This document shows, one piece after another, positions 36,993 through 45,622 of a DNA stretch of 64,000 nucleotides (positions within the stretch are counted from its first letter, which is position 1; every line of letters starts with the position of its first letter). A program made the position numbers and the translations under genes. The notes beneath the pieces are model-generated. The model searched no databases. It was not told the origin of the DNA and worked only from the letters and a program-made list of their open reading frames with translations. The stretch comes from Rhodanobacter fulvus Jip2 (GTDB lineage Bacteria; Pseudomonadota; Gammaproteobacteria; Xanthomonadales; Rhodanobacteraceae), in assembly GCF_000264315.1 (NCBI RefSeq), contig NZ_AJXU01000028.1, positions 1 to 64,000 on the forward strand, read 5' to 3'.

Positions 36993-37192
36993 GGATTCCC
37001 CTCTCCATACAAGCTGTATGCGGCGTCGTTTTATCAGAACTGCCGATGCTACGCCATGTCCGGCGGCGCCGGGTGCGACGTGATCGGCATTCACCTGCGT
37101 GATCATCGCCCGAATCGGCGGTGGCATGGCCGGGCGGCTATCATGGGCGGCTGTGGCGACCGCACGCCTGCTTCCGGATACCCGCTCATTCC

Positions 37193-39127
37193 ATGATTGC
37201 TTTTCGACACTTCGCGCTGCGCCGTGGCAGCCGCCTGCTGCTTTCCGATATCGACCTGGTGATCCAGGCTGGCTGGCGGCTGGGCGTGATCGGCCGCAAC
37301 GGCTGCGGCAAGTCCAGCCTGTTCGCCGCCTTGCAGGGGAAGCTGGAAAGCGACGCCGGCGAACTCGACATGCCGGCCAAGCTGCGGCTGGCGTCGGTGG
37401 ACCAGGAAACCCCTGCGCTGCCCGATGCCGCTATCGACTACGTGTTGGGCGGCGACGAGGAACTGGCCGCGGCCCTGGCCGCCGAGGCGGATGCCGGCGA
37501 GCGCGGCGACATGGAGGCGATGGCTGCCGCCCATCACCGCATCGAGGAATTGCACGGCTACGACGGCCGCGCCCGCGCCGGCAAGTTGATGCACGGGCTG
37601 GGCTTCTCGCCCGAGACGCACGAGCGCGCCGTGCAGGAATTCTCCGGCGGCTGGCGCGGGCGCCTGAACCTGGCACGCGCACTGATGTGCCCCTCGGACC
37701 TGCTGCTGCTGGACGAGCCCACCAACCATCTCGATCTCGACGCTGTGTTGTGGCTGGAGGAATGGCTGCGCCGTTACCAGGGCACCTTGCTGATCATCTC
37801 GCACGATCGCGAATTTCTCGACGGCGTGATCACCCACACCATGCACCTCGATGGCGGCGGCGCGAAGCTGTACACCGGCAACTACAGCGCGTTCGAACGC
37901 CTGCGTGCCGAGCAGTTGCGCCAGCAGCAGATCTCACACGAGCGCGAGCAGGCCGAGCGTGCGCACCTGCAATCCTTCGTGGACCGTTTCAAGGCCAAGG
38001 CCAGCAAGGCCAAGCAGGCACAGTCGCGCATGAAGCGGCTGGAGAAACTGGCCGGCACCGAAGCGGTGCGCGCCGAGCGGCCTTTCAGCTTCCAGTTCCC
38101 CGCACCCGGGCGGCTGCCCGATTCCATGCTGCAGCTGGAAGACGTCACTGCGGGCTACGCAGTCGACCCCGCCAGCCGCGAGGGCAACGGCGAAGTTGCC
38201 CATATCGTGCTGGCCGACGTGCGTTTTTCCATTGAAGCGGGCGAGCGAATCGGTCTGCTGGGTCCGAACGGCGCCGGTAAATCCACCCTGGTGAAAACCC
38301 TCGTGGGTGAGCTGGAACCCTTCAGCGGCGAGCGCAAGGCGCACAAGGACCTGAAGATCGGCTATTTCGCCCAGCACACGGTGGAAAGCCTGCGCGAGGG
38401 GTCGAGCCCGCTCGATCACCTGCAGGACAAGGCGCCAGGTGTGGCCACCCAGGTGATGCGCGACTTCCTGGGTACCTGGAATTTCGCCGGCGACCGTGCC
38501 TTCGAATCCGTCGACGGTTTCTCCGGCGGCGAGCGGGCGCGCCTGGCATTGGCGTTGATCGCGTGGGACAAGCCGAATCTGCTGCTGCTGGATGAGCCCA
38601 CCAACCATCTCGACCTGGACATGCGCGAGGCGCTGGCCGATGCGCTGGCCGATTTTGACGGCGCGCTGGTGCTGGTCTCGCATGACCGCCACCTGCTCGG
38701 CCTGGTCTGCGACAGCTTCTGGCGCGTGGCCGACGGCACGGTGGAAAGCTTCGATGGCGATCTGGACGATTACGCCAAGTGGTTGCGTACCCGGGGCTCG
38801 GCCAACAAGAAGGCGGCCAAGGCCAGCGCCACGGTCAAGCCGGTGCCAAAAACGCCGGAGGTGTCGCCCGAGGAGCGTCGCCGCCAGGCGGCCGCCCAGC
38901 GCGAGGACGAGAAAACCTCGCGCCAGCGGGTGAAGCGCATCGAAACCCGTACCGCCAGCATCGATACCGAGCTGGCCGCGCTGGAAAACCAGCTGGCCGA
39001 CCCGGCAACCTACAACGGTCCCACCCAGGAAATGATGCGGCTGGGCCAGCGCCAGACGGAATTGCGCCGCGAGAAGGAAGCACTCGAAACCGAGTGGCTG
39101 GAACTGGTCGAGCGGCTGGAAGCCTAG
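37193..39127 (+). CDS. ABC-F family ATPase, YheS-like
   Basis: A 644-residue ribosome-associated ABC-F protein without membrane segments. Two ATPase domains are seen: Walker A GRNGCGKSS (about 34-42) and signature FSGGWRGRLNLARAL; then GPNGAGKSTLV (about 350) and signature FSGGERARLALAL. Walker B LLLDEPTNHLDLD is found in both. The linker (about 245-300) is charged and helical. A C-terminal coiled-coil (about 560-644) is present. It resembles E. coli YheS. The ABC-F group tunes translation at the ribosome; the specific role is unknown. The ATG has no clear ribosome-binding site. Confidence 0.9.
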   Translation: MIAFRHFALRRGSRLLLSDIDLVIQAGWRLGVIGRNGCGKSSLFAALQGKLESDAGELDMPAKLRLASVDQETPALPDAAIDYVLGGDEELAAALAAEADAGERGDMEAMAAAHHRIEELHGYDGRARAGKLMHGLGFSPETHERAVQEFSGGWRGRLNLARALMCPSDLLLLDEPTNHLDLDAVLWLEEWLRRYQGTLLIISHDREFLDGVITHTMHLDGGGAKLYTGNYSAFERLRAEQLRQQQISHEREQAERAHLQSFVDRFKAKASKAKQAQSRMKRLEKLAGTEAVRAERPFSFQFPAPGRLPDSMLQLEDVTAGYAVDPASREGNGEVAHIVLADVRFSIEAGERIGLLGPNGAGKSTLVKTLVGELEPFSGERKAHKDLKIGYFAQHTVESLREGSSPLDHLQDKAPGVATQVMRDFLGTWNFAGDRAFESVDGFSGGERARLALALIAWDKPNLLLLDEPTNHLDLDMREALADALADFDGALVLVSHDRHLLGLVCDSFWRVADGTVESFDGDLDDYAKWLRTRGSANKKAAKASATVKPVPKTPEVSPEERRRQAAAQREDEKTSRQRVKRIETRTASIDTELAALENQLADPATYNGPTQEMMRLGQRQTELRREKEALETEWLELVERLEA

Positions 39128-39140
39128 GAGCGATAAAGTC

Positions 39141-40064
39141 GTGAGTGCGAAGCCCGAACGTCCGCTGCACCTGTGGTTACCCGCACTGCCACGCTTCGCG
39201 CCGGATCATCCGCTGCGCCAGTTGCTGGTTCGCGCAGATCGGCTGGCCGATGGTTCCACCGGGTATCTCGACGGGCTTGGCGATCATTTTTCCGGTGCGG
39301 GCTCGCCGCTGCCGGCAGCGGCGTTGACGCGCGATTACCTCAGCGGTGACGCGGCGGGACATGGCTGGTTGTCGGCCGACCCGGCCTGGGTGCAGCCGGA
39401 CATCAACGGCGTGCGCCTGCTGGCATGCGGCCAGATGGAGCTGAGCATGGCCGACGCACAGGCGCTGGCCGCTCCCCTGAAACCCGTGTTCGGCGACGCC
39501 GGCATGCTGCTGGAAATCACGTCCCCCGATCGCTGGCATCTACGGCTGGCCAAGGACAGTCCGCTGCCAACGTTCGCCGCGCCGGAGCAGGCGATGGGCG
39601 AGGATCTGGCACAGCATCTGCCGCAAGGTCCGCAAGGCAAGCGCTGGCGCGTGCTGCTCAATGAAGTGCAGATCCTGCTGCACCAACATCCCTTGAATGC
39701 GCAGCGGCGGGCCCAGGGGCTGTCGCCGGTCAACAGCCTGTGGCTGTGGGGTGGCGGCGTGTTGCCGGGTCCGTTGCACAGCGAATGGGCTGGCGTGGTC
39801 AGTGACGATGTGGTGCTCAACGCGCTGGCGGCACGCGCCGGAACTCCGCATCGATCGCGCACGGCCGAGACGGTGGCGGCGGCGGGCAAGGGCTGGCTGA
39901 TCGACTTGCAGGATCTGCCGGCCGGCGACATCGCCACCCAATGGTGGCCCGCGCTGCAATCGCTGTTGGCGCGTCAGCCGGTGGTGCTGCACTTCGCCAG
40001 CGGCGAGCGCTGGCAGCGCAAACCCTGGCATCGCTGGCGCTTCTGGTGCGGGGTGGGCGGTTGA
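39141..40064 (+). CDS. RpfE-like protein (phosphoglycerate mutase-like)
   Basis: A 307-residue cytoplasmic protein. It opens LHLWLPALPRFAPDHPLRQ, and contains SLWLWGGGVLPG (about 207), a motif of an uncharacterised family in Xanthomonadales and relatives annotated as phosphoglycerate mutase-like or RpfE. It starts at GTG 39141 with TAGGAG upstream. It sits directly before recJ, overlapping its likely start. In Xanthomonas rpfE also neighbours recJ. No catalytic function can be stated from the sequence; the name rests on gene order and general resemblance. Confidence 0.7.
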   Translation: MSAKPERPLHLWLPALPRFAPDHPLRQLLVRADRLADGSTGYLDGLGDHFSGAGSPLPAAALTRDYLSGDAAGHGWLSADPAWVQPDINGVRLLACGQMELSMADAQALAAPLKPVFGDAGMLLEITSPDRWHLRLAKDSPLPTFAAPEQAMGEDLAQHLPQGPQGKRWRVLLNEVQILLHQHPLNAQRRAQGLSPVNSLWLWGGGVLPGPLHSEWAGVVSDDVVLNALAARAGTPHRSRTAETVAAAGKGWLIDLQDLPAGDIATQWWPALQSLLARQPVVLHFASGERWQRKPWHRWRFWCGVGG

Positions 40065-41782
40065 GCGCGGTGGCGTCGAGCCCGCTGCAATTGCGTCGTC
40101 GCGCCAGCCTGGGCGAAGCCAGTGGCTGGCCCGATTCCGTGCACCCGGTATTGCAGCGGATCTACGCCGCCCGCGGCGTGTTCGGCCCCGATCAGGTGGA
40201 ACACCGGCTGGCCCGGCTGCTGTCGCCGCAGATGCTGGGCGGCATGGAGCAGGCGGTCGACTTGCTGGTACAGGCGATCGAAGGCGACTGGAGCATCCTG
40301 ATCGCCGGCGACTACGACTGCGACGGCGCCACCGGTACCGCCGTGGCGGTGCGCGGGTTGCGGCTGCTGGGCGCGCGGCATCTCGGCTATGCGGTGCCCA
40401 ATCGCTTCATCCACGGCTACGGGCTGAGCCCGGCGCTGGTGGCATCGCTGCAACCCACGCCGCAACTCATCGTCACCGTGGACAACGGCGTGGCCAGCGT
40501 GGCCGGCGTGGCGGCGGCGAAGGCACGCGGTATCCGCGTCATCGTCACCGATCACCATCTGCCCGGCGAGCAACTGCCCGATTGCGATGCAATGGTGAAC
40601 CCCAACCTGGCCGGCGACGGTTTTCCCAGCAAGGCGCTGGCGGGCGTGGGGGTGATGTTCTACCTGTTGCTGGCGTTGCGTGGGCGACTTTTTCCGGCCG
40701 GATCGCCAGCGCGGCCCGATCTTTCCAGCTTGCTGGATCTGGTGGCGCTGGGCACGGTGGCCGATCTGGTGCCGCTGGATTTCAACAACCGCGTGCTGGT
40801 GGCTGCCGGCTTGCAGCGCATCCGCAGCGGTCAGGCCTGCGCCGGCATCACCGCCCTGGTCGAATCGGGCAAGCGCAGTCTGGCGACACTGTGCGCCAGC
40901 GACCTGGGCTTTGCCGTCGGCCCGCGCCTGAACGCGGCAGGGCGGTTGGAAGACATGCGCCTCGGCGTCGAATGCCTGCTCACCGACGACGTGGGGCGGG
41001 CGCGCCGCTACGCCGAAGAGCTCAGCGCGATCAACCAGGAACGGCGCGACCTGCAGGCCTCGATGGTGGCCGAGGCCGAGGTGATGGCCGCCAACATGGC
41101 GTACACCGATGCGATCGGCGTGGCCTTGTACGAGCCGTCCTGGCATGCCGGTGTGGTGGGCCTGGTGGCGTCGAAATTGAAGGATCGCCTGCATCGGCCG
41201 GTGATCGCGTTCGCGCCCGCCAGCGAGGACAACGCCGACGACCTGCGCGGTTCGGCCCGCTCGATCGCCGGCTTCCATATTCGCGACGCGTTGGCCGTGA
41301 TCGACGCGCGCCATCCGGGCCTGATCGAGCGCTTCGGCGGCCACGCGATGGCGGCCGGGCTGAGTCTGAAGACGTGCGACTACCCGCGCTTCGCGGCGGC
41401 ATTCGACGCGGTCGCGCAGGAGTTGATCGAGGCGGAGCGGCTGCAGGCTGTGCTGCTCACCGACGGCGGCCTGCCACCCGGTGCGGCCTCGCTGGCGCTG
41501 GCGCGGCAACTGCGCCACGCCGGCCCCTGGGGCCAGGCTTTCCCCGAGCCGTTGTTCGACGACGTCTTCGACTGCACCAGCTGGAAGGTGATGGGCGAGC
41601 GCCACCTGCGCCTGCAGTTACGCGACCCGCGCGACGGCGCCCAGCACGACGCGGTGATGTTCAACGCCTACCAGGGCCAGCCGCCGCCGAGCTCGCTGCG
41701 CGCGGCTTACGAACTGACCATCAACGACTGGCAGGGGCGGGAATCGCCGCGACTGCTGTTGCGCCACATCGAGCCCGCCTGA
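40061..41782 (+). CDS. recJ: Single-stranded-DNA-specific exonuclease RecJ
   Basis: A 5'-3' ssDNA exonuclease of recombination and mismatch repair. It has 573 residues from the TTG at 40061, which overlaps the upstream stop; a GTG at 40070 is an equal alternative. DHH-family motifs are intact: GDYDCDGATGTAVA (about 84), VTDHHLPG (about 166) and the DHHA1 GGHAMAAG (about 427). A C-terminal OB-like region (about 465-573) is present. It follows the rpfE-like gene, as in Xanthomonas. Confidence 0.95.
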   Translation: MSAVASSPLQLRRRASLGEASGWPDSVHPVLQRIYAARGVFGPDQVEHRLARLLSPQMLGGMEQAVDLLVQAIEGDWSILIAGDYDCDGATGTAVAVRGLRLLGARHLGYAVPNRFIHGYGLSPALVASLQPTPQLIVTVDNGVASVAGVAAAKARGIRVIVTDHHLPGEQLPDCDAMVNPNLAGDGFPSKALAGVGVMFYLLLALRGRLFPAGSPARPDLSSLLDLVALGTVADLVPLDFNNRVLVAAGLQRIRSGQACAGITALVESGKRSLATLCASDLGFAVGPRLNAAGRLEDMRLGVECLLTDDVGRARRYAEELSAINQERRDLQASMVAEAEVMAANMAYTDAIGVALYEPSWHAGVVGLVASKLKDRLHRPVIAFAPASEDNADDLRGSARSIAGFHIRDALAVIDARHPGLIERFGGHAMAAGLSLKTCDYPRFAAAFDAVAQELIEAERLQAVLLTDGGLPPGAASLALARQLRHAGPWGQAFPEPLFDDVFDCTSWKVMGERHLRLQLRDPRDGAQHDAVMFNAYQGQPPPSSLRAAYELTINDWQGRESPRLLLRHIEPA

Positions 41783-41798
41783 CCACGCCTCACCTTGA

Positions 41799-41880
41799 CC
41801 TGTGGGAGCGGCTTCAGCCGCGATGCTTTGTTGGTTGCCGATGGAAGCACGAGCATCGCGGCTGAAGCCGCTCCCACAGG
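41799..41880. repeat. REP-like palindromic pair
   Basis: A perfect 29-bp inverted repeat (41799-41827 and 41852-41880) separated by 24 bases. Each arm carries TGTGGGAGCGGCTTCAGCCG and continues CGATGCT, with an internal small palindrome. Single or paired copies recur at 44333, 52933 and 57098. This is the form of a bacterial REP doublet (BIME-like). It lies after recJ and may form a strong RNA hairpin that stabilises or ends the recJ transcript. Confidence 0.88.
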
Positions 41881-41954
41881 GATCGCGACGAACCTTGCAT
41901 GGTTTTCACGGTACGTCGGTCAAGCTCATCGGCAGTCACTCATGGAGAACGCCC

Positions 41955-42329
41955 GTGATCGCACAAATGGATGGATTGCCCGCTGGCACGCTGGGTTTCC
42001 GCGCCCACGGCCAGGTCACCGCCGCCGACTACGAGCGCGTGGTCGTACCCGACGTGGAAGCCGCGTTCGCGCTCAACCGCAAATTGCGCTTGCTGTACGT
42101 GATCGACGAGGACTTCACCGGATTCGATCCCGGCGCGATGTGGGACGACCTGAAGATGGGCGCGCGCCACTTCAGCGGCTGGGAGCGGGTGGCGCTGGTG
42201 ACCGACGTGACCTGGCTGCGCGCCACGGCCAACGCCATGGGTTTCATGGTACCCGGCGAGTTCCGCCTGTTTTCGCTGGCCGACCTGGAGACGGCCAAAC
42301 GCTGGGTCGCCGAATTGCTGCCGGGTTAA
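41955..42329 (+). CDS. SpoIIAA-like (STAS-like, DUF3478) protein
   Basis: A 124-residue cytoplasmic protein of the SpoIIAA-like family. Conserved features are GTLGFRAHGQVTAADYERVV, the LRLLYVIDEDFTGFD strand and AMWDDLKMGARHFSGWERVA, then ALVTDVTWLRATANAMGFM. The start is GTG at 41955 with GGAGA upstream; a longer reading frame through the REP repeat to 41802 is rejected. The role is unknown; some relatives are membrane-associated or regulatory. It is followed by the asn leader and asnB. Confidence 0.85.
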   Translation: MIAQMDGLPAGTLGFRAHGQVTAADYERVVVPDVEAAFALNRKLRLLYVIDEDFTGFDPGAMWDDLKMGARHFSGWERVALVTDVTWLRATANAMGFMVPGEFRLFSLADLETAKRWVAELLPG

Positions 42330-42358
42330 GGCATCGCCTTAATGTTGCAACGCGGCAC

Positions 42359-42387
42359 TTGCGTATGGACGTCCAATCTGTTCTATT
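42359..42387 (+). promoter_or_regulatory. Candidate promoter for the asn leader
   Basis: TTGCGT (42359-42364) and TCTATT (42382-42387) are spaced 17 bases, and TGT directly before the second gives an extended -10. The transcript would begin at about 42393-42395, that is at the leader ATG itself. No other Shine-Dalgarno-preceded start fits. Match to consensus is only moderate. Confidence 0.45.
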
Positions 42388-42394
42388 GACCAGC

Positions 42395-42517
42395 ATGCAT
42401 TTTCAGCCCGCCAGTTTTTTCATCGACGCCGCCGCTCTGGCGCGTCCTGGTGTGCTGGTCGGTCGCAATAATAATCGCGCGAATAATAACGCCAACCATT
42501 GGCGGGCCGGCGCGTAG
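42395..42517 (+). CDS. Asparagine-rich leader peptide of asnB
   Basis: A 40-residue frame ending GRNNNRANNNANHWRAGA. Seven of ten residues from position 25 to 34 are Asn (codons AAT and AAC at 42467-42496), an unlikely run by chance in GC-rich DNA. It lies 125 bases before asnB, on the same strand, followed by a terminator. This matches the leader peptides of trp, his and leu attenuators, in which codons of the regulated amino acid stall the ribosome. There is no Shine-Dalgarno sequence; an in-frame ATG at 42365 would give 50 residues. The coding function is inferred from position and codon content. Confidence 0.75.
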   Translation: MHFQPASFFIDAAALARPGVLVGRNNNRANNNANHWRAGA

Positions 42518-42551
42518 CTGAAGTTTCATCCCATACGCGAGAAGGCCCGCC
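42501..42551 (+). promoter_or_regulatory. Antiterminator pairing region
   Basis: GGCGGGCC (42501-42508), just after the last Asn codon, is perfectly complementary to GGCCCGCC (42544-42551), the 5' arm of the terminator. If a ribosome stalls at the Asn codons, the upstream segment is free to pair and blocks terminator formation. If it runs to the stop codon at 42515, it covers the segment and the terminator forms. Confidence 0.65.
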
Positions 42552-42572
42552 CAGTGCGGGCCTTTTTGTTTT
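42542..42572 (+). terminator. Attenuator terminator upstream of asnB
   Basis: A 9-bp stem AAGGCCCGC/GCGGGCCTT (42542-42550 with 42556-42564), loop CCAGT, then TTTGTTTT. It begins 25 bases after the leader stop and ends 70 bases before the asnB ATG. Its place between leader and gene shows it is an attenuator rather than an end terminator. Confidence 0.85.
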
Positions 42573-42641
42573 CGGGCGCGACAAAATCTTGCCGGGCAAC
42601 CGGCGACACCATCAATCACATTGACGAGAAGGGGTAGTGGC

Positions 42642-44324
42642 ATGTGTTCGATTTTCGGGATGTTTGATCTGCAGCCGGGCGACGACCTGGGCGCGTTGCG
42701 CCGCCAGGCACTGGAACTGTCGCAGCGCCAGCGCCACCGCGGCCCGGACTGGAGCGGCGTGTTCGTCGATGAGGGCGCGATCCTGGTGCACGAACGACTG
42801 GCCATCGTCGACCCGACCAGCGGCGCCCAGCCGCTGCGTTCGCGCGACGGCGTGCTGGCGCTGGCGGTCAACGGCGAGATCTACAACCACCGCGAACTGC
42901 GTGCCGCCAGCAGCTACGACTTCACCACTGGCTCCGACTGCGAAGTGATCAATGCGCTGTACCGCGAGCAGGCGGCCACCGATGTTGCGGGCGATTTCGT
43001 CAACAAGCTCAACGGCATCTTCGCGTTCGCGCTGTGGGACGGCGCGGCGAAGCGCTATGTGATTGCCCGCGATCCGATCGGCGTCTGCCCGCTGTACTGG
43101 GGTCACGACGCACAAGGTCGTCTGTGCGTGGCATCGGAGATGAAAGCGTTGGCCACGCTGTGCGCCGATGTGGCGCCGTTCCCGCCCGGCCATGTTTACG
43201 ACAGCGCCGTCGGCGAGCTGCGTCAGTACTACAAGAAGGACTGGCGCGAGTACGAAAACACGCGCGGCCATGACCTCACTCCCGCCGCCCTGCGCCAGGC
43301 GTTCGAGCAGGCGGTGCATCGCCAACTGATGACCGACGTGCCGTATGGCGTGCTGCTTTCCGGTGGCCTGGATTCATCGCTGGTGGCTGCCTGCGCCGCC
43401 CAGTTCGCCCGCGAGCGGATCGAGGACAACGACCGCAGCGAAGCGTGGTGGCCGCGCCTGCATTCGTTCGCGATCGGGCTGGAGGGCTCGCCCGATCTGG
43501 CCGCCGCGCAAATCGCCGCCGACGCGCTGGGCACCGTGCACCACGGCTTCATCTACACCTTCGCCGAAGGCCTGGACGCGATTCCCGAGGTGATCCGCCA
43601 CATCGAAACCTATGACGTCACCACCATCCGCGCCGCCACGCCGATGTACCTGCTGGCGCGCCGGATCAAGGCGATGGGCGTGAAGATGGTGCTGTCGGGC
43701 GAGGGCTCGGACGAAATCTTCGGTGGCTACCTGTACTTCCACAAGGCACCGTCGGCCGAAGCGTTCCACGAGGAAACCGTGCGCAAGCTCGACACCTTGC
43801 ACAGCTACGACTGCCTGCGCGCCAACAAGTCGATGATGGCCTGGGGCGTGGAGGCACGGGTGCCGTTCCTGGATCTGGAATTCCTCGACACCGCGATGGG
43901 CCTGGACGCGAAACACAAGATGGCCGGCAACGGCAAGATCGAGAAGCACGTGTTGCGCGAAGCGTTCGATGGCGCGCTGCCGAAGGAAATCCTGTGGCGG
44001 CAGAAAGAGCAGTTCAGCGATGGCGTGGGCTACGGCTGGATCGATGGCCTGAAGGACCATGCCGAACAGTCGGTCAGCGATCGCGAGTTCGCCGCCGCGG
44101 CGGCGCGCTACCCGTTCAACACGCCGACCACCAAGGAAGCGTATTTCTACCGCCGCATCTTCGAGCAGCACTATCCGAGCGAAGCCTGCGCCGCCACCGT
44201 GCCGGGCGGCAAGTCGATCGCCTGCTCGTCGCCGGCGGCCATCGCCTGGGATCCGTCCTTCGCTGCGGCCGCCGATCCGTCCGGCCGCGCGGTGAAGGGC
44301 GTGCACGAAAAAGCGCTGGCTTGA
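42642..44324 (+). CDS. asnB: Asparagine synthetase B (glutamine-hydrolysing)
   Basis: Makes asparagine from aspartate, ATP and glutamine. The start MCSIFGMFD leaves Cys as the N-terminal nucleophile of the class II glutaminase domain (about 1-190), with RHRGPDWSG and NGEIYNHRELR. The synthetase domain has the pyrophosphate loop LLSGGLDSSLVA (about 237) and SGEGSDEIFGGYLYFH. The 560 residues match E. coli AsnB (554). A GAAGGGG ribosome-binding site precedes the ATG. Its transcription is probably controlled by the leader and terminator just upstream. A REP doublet follows. Confidence 0.97.
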   Translation: MCSIFGMFDLQPGDDLGALRRQALELSQRQRHRGPDWSGVFVDEGAILVHERLAIVDPTSGAQPLRSRDGVLALAVNGEIYNHRELRAASSYDFTTGSDCEVINALYREQAATDVAGDFVNKLNGIFAFALWDGAAKRYVIARDPIGVCPLYWGHDAQGRLCVASEMKALATLCADVAPFPPGHVYDSAVGELRQYYKKDWREYENTRGHDLTPAALRQAFEQAVHRQLMTDVPYGVLLSGGLDSSLVAACAAQFARERIEDNDRSEAWWPRLHSFAIGLEGSPDLAAAQIAADALGTVHHGFIYTFAEGLDAIPEVIRHIETYDVTTIRAATPMYLLARRIKAMGVKMVLSGEGSDEIFGGYLYFHKAPSAEAFHEETVRKLDTLHSYDCLRANKSMMAWGVEARVPFLDLEFLDTAMGLDAKHKMAGNGKIEKHVLREAFDGALPKEILWRQKEQFSDGVGYGWIDGLKDHAEQSVSDREFAAAAARYPFNTPTTKEAYFYRRIFEQHYPSEACAATVPGGKSIACSSPAAIAWDPSFAAAADPSGRAVKGVHEKALA

Positions 44325-44332
44325 GGCACCCT

Positions 44333-44393
44333 TGTGGGAGCGACTTCAGTCGCGATGCTCTTGAAAGGCATCGCGGCTGAAGCCGCTCCCACA
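44333..44393. repeat. REP-like palindromic pair after asnB
   Basis: Inverted copies TGTGGGAGCGACTTCAGTCG... (44333-44358) and its near complement (44368-44393) with a nine-base spacer. It is the same family as at 41799, with a compensating A/T pair change inside the left arm. It lies eight bases after the asnB stop. Confidence 0.85.
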
Positions 44394-44440
44394 GACGCGT
44401 CTGGTATCCTTGGCGGCTTGCATCCCTCACCGACCTCATC

Positions 44441-45566
44441 ATGATCGAGACCAATCCCATCCATGCGCAGATCGCGGACCTTCGGGACCGCGTCGAGTCG
44501 CTTAGGGGGTACCTTTGACTACGCTACAAAAAGCGAACGTCTGGAAGAAGTAACCCGCGAACTGGAAAGCCCCACCGTGTGGGACGATCCGGCCCGCGCG
44601 CAGGAACTGGGCCGCGAACGCGCCCGCCTGCACACCATCGTCAACGGCATCGACACGCTCACCGCCGGGCTCACCGACGCCGGTGAATTGCTGGAAATGG
44701 CCATCGCCGACGAGGACGACGAGACGGCGCAGTCGGTCATCGCCGATCTGGCGCGGCTCGAAAGCCAGGTCGGCAAGCTGGAATTCCAGCGCATGTTCTC
44801 CGGCAAGATGGACGCGATGAATGCGTTCGTCGATATCCAGGCTGGCGCCGGCGGTACCGAGGCGCAGGACTGGGCCGAGATGCTGCTGCGCATGTACCTG
44901 CGCTGGTGCGAAAACCGTGGCTGGAAGACCGAGCTGATGGAAGTCTCCGGCGGCGACGTGGCCGGCGTGAAGTCGGCCACCTTCCGCGTCGAGGGCGACT
45001 ACGCCTACGGCTGGCTGAAGACCGAGATCGGCGTGCACCGGTTGGTGCGCAAGTCGCCGTTCGATTCGGACAACCGCCGCCATACCAGCTTCACCTCGGT
45101 ATTCGTGTCGCCCGAAGTCGATGACGACATCGACATCGACATCAACCCCGCGGACCTGCGAACGGACGTCTATCGGTCCTCCGGTGCCGGTGGTCAGCAC
45201 GTCAACAAGACCGAATCGGCCGTGCGCATCACGCACATCCCCACCAACACCGTGGTCGCCTGCCAGACCGGCCGCAGCCAGCACGCCAACCGCGATACCG
45301 CGATGAAGATGCTGGCGGCAAAGCTGTACGAGCTGGAAGTGCAGAAGCGCAACGCCGAGAAGGATGCGCTGGAAGCGACCAAGTCCGATATCGGCTGGGG
45401 CAGCCAGATCCGCAACTACGTGCTGGACCAGAGCCGCATCAAGGACCTGCGCACCGGCATCGAACGCACCGATACGCAGAAAGTGCTGGATGGCGACCTG
45501 GACGAATTCATCGAGGCAAGTTTGAAATCGGGCCTCGAAGCCGGCTCCAAACGCAGTGACGCCTGA
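44441..45566 (+). CDS. prfB: Peptide chain release factor 2 (programmed frameshift)
   Basis: Recognises UGA and UAA stop codons and releases the peptide. Translation starts at ATG 44441 ([14 protein letters not shown]), reads 25 codons to CTT at 44513-44515, then meets an in-frame TGA. A +1 shift continues at GAC (44517) into [12 protein letters not shown], giving 374 residues. Release features are intact: the SPF stop-recognition tripeptide ([12 protein letters not shown]) and GGQ ([14 protein letters not shown]). Regulation is the classical autoregulatory frameshift. It precedes the lysS gene, with one small gene in between. Confidence 0.96.
44504..44519 (+). promoter_or_regulatory. prfB +1 frameshift signal
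   Basis: AGGGGG (44504-44509) acts as an internal Shine-Dalgarno sequence. It is followed after three bases by CTTTGAC (44513-44519), the conserved slippery Leu codon, TGA and C. The spacing is the same as in E. coli. When RF2 is scarce the ribosome pauses at TGA and shifts forward by one. Confidence 0.95.
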
Positions 45567-45622
45567 GTGCCGTGTGGGTTCCCCGTGCTACCAATCCGTA
45601 TTGCCCGAATGGGAGTGAAGCC

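Noticed and set aside
41802-41954. An extended N-terminus for the SpoIIAA-like protein
   Set aside because: The extension reads through the REP doublet. The GTG at 41955 has a good ribosome-binding site and matches the family start.
44441-44518. Interpretation of prfB as a pseudogene because of an in-frame TGA
   Set aside because: The complete +1 frameshift signal is present and the downstream protein is intact.
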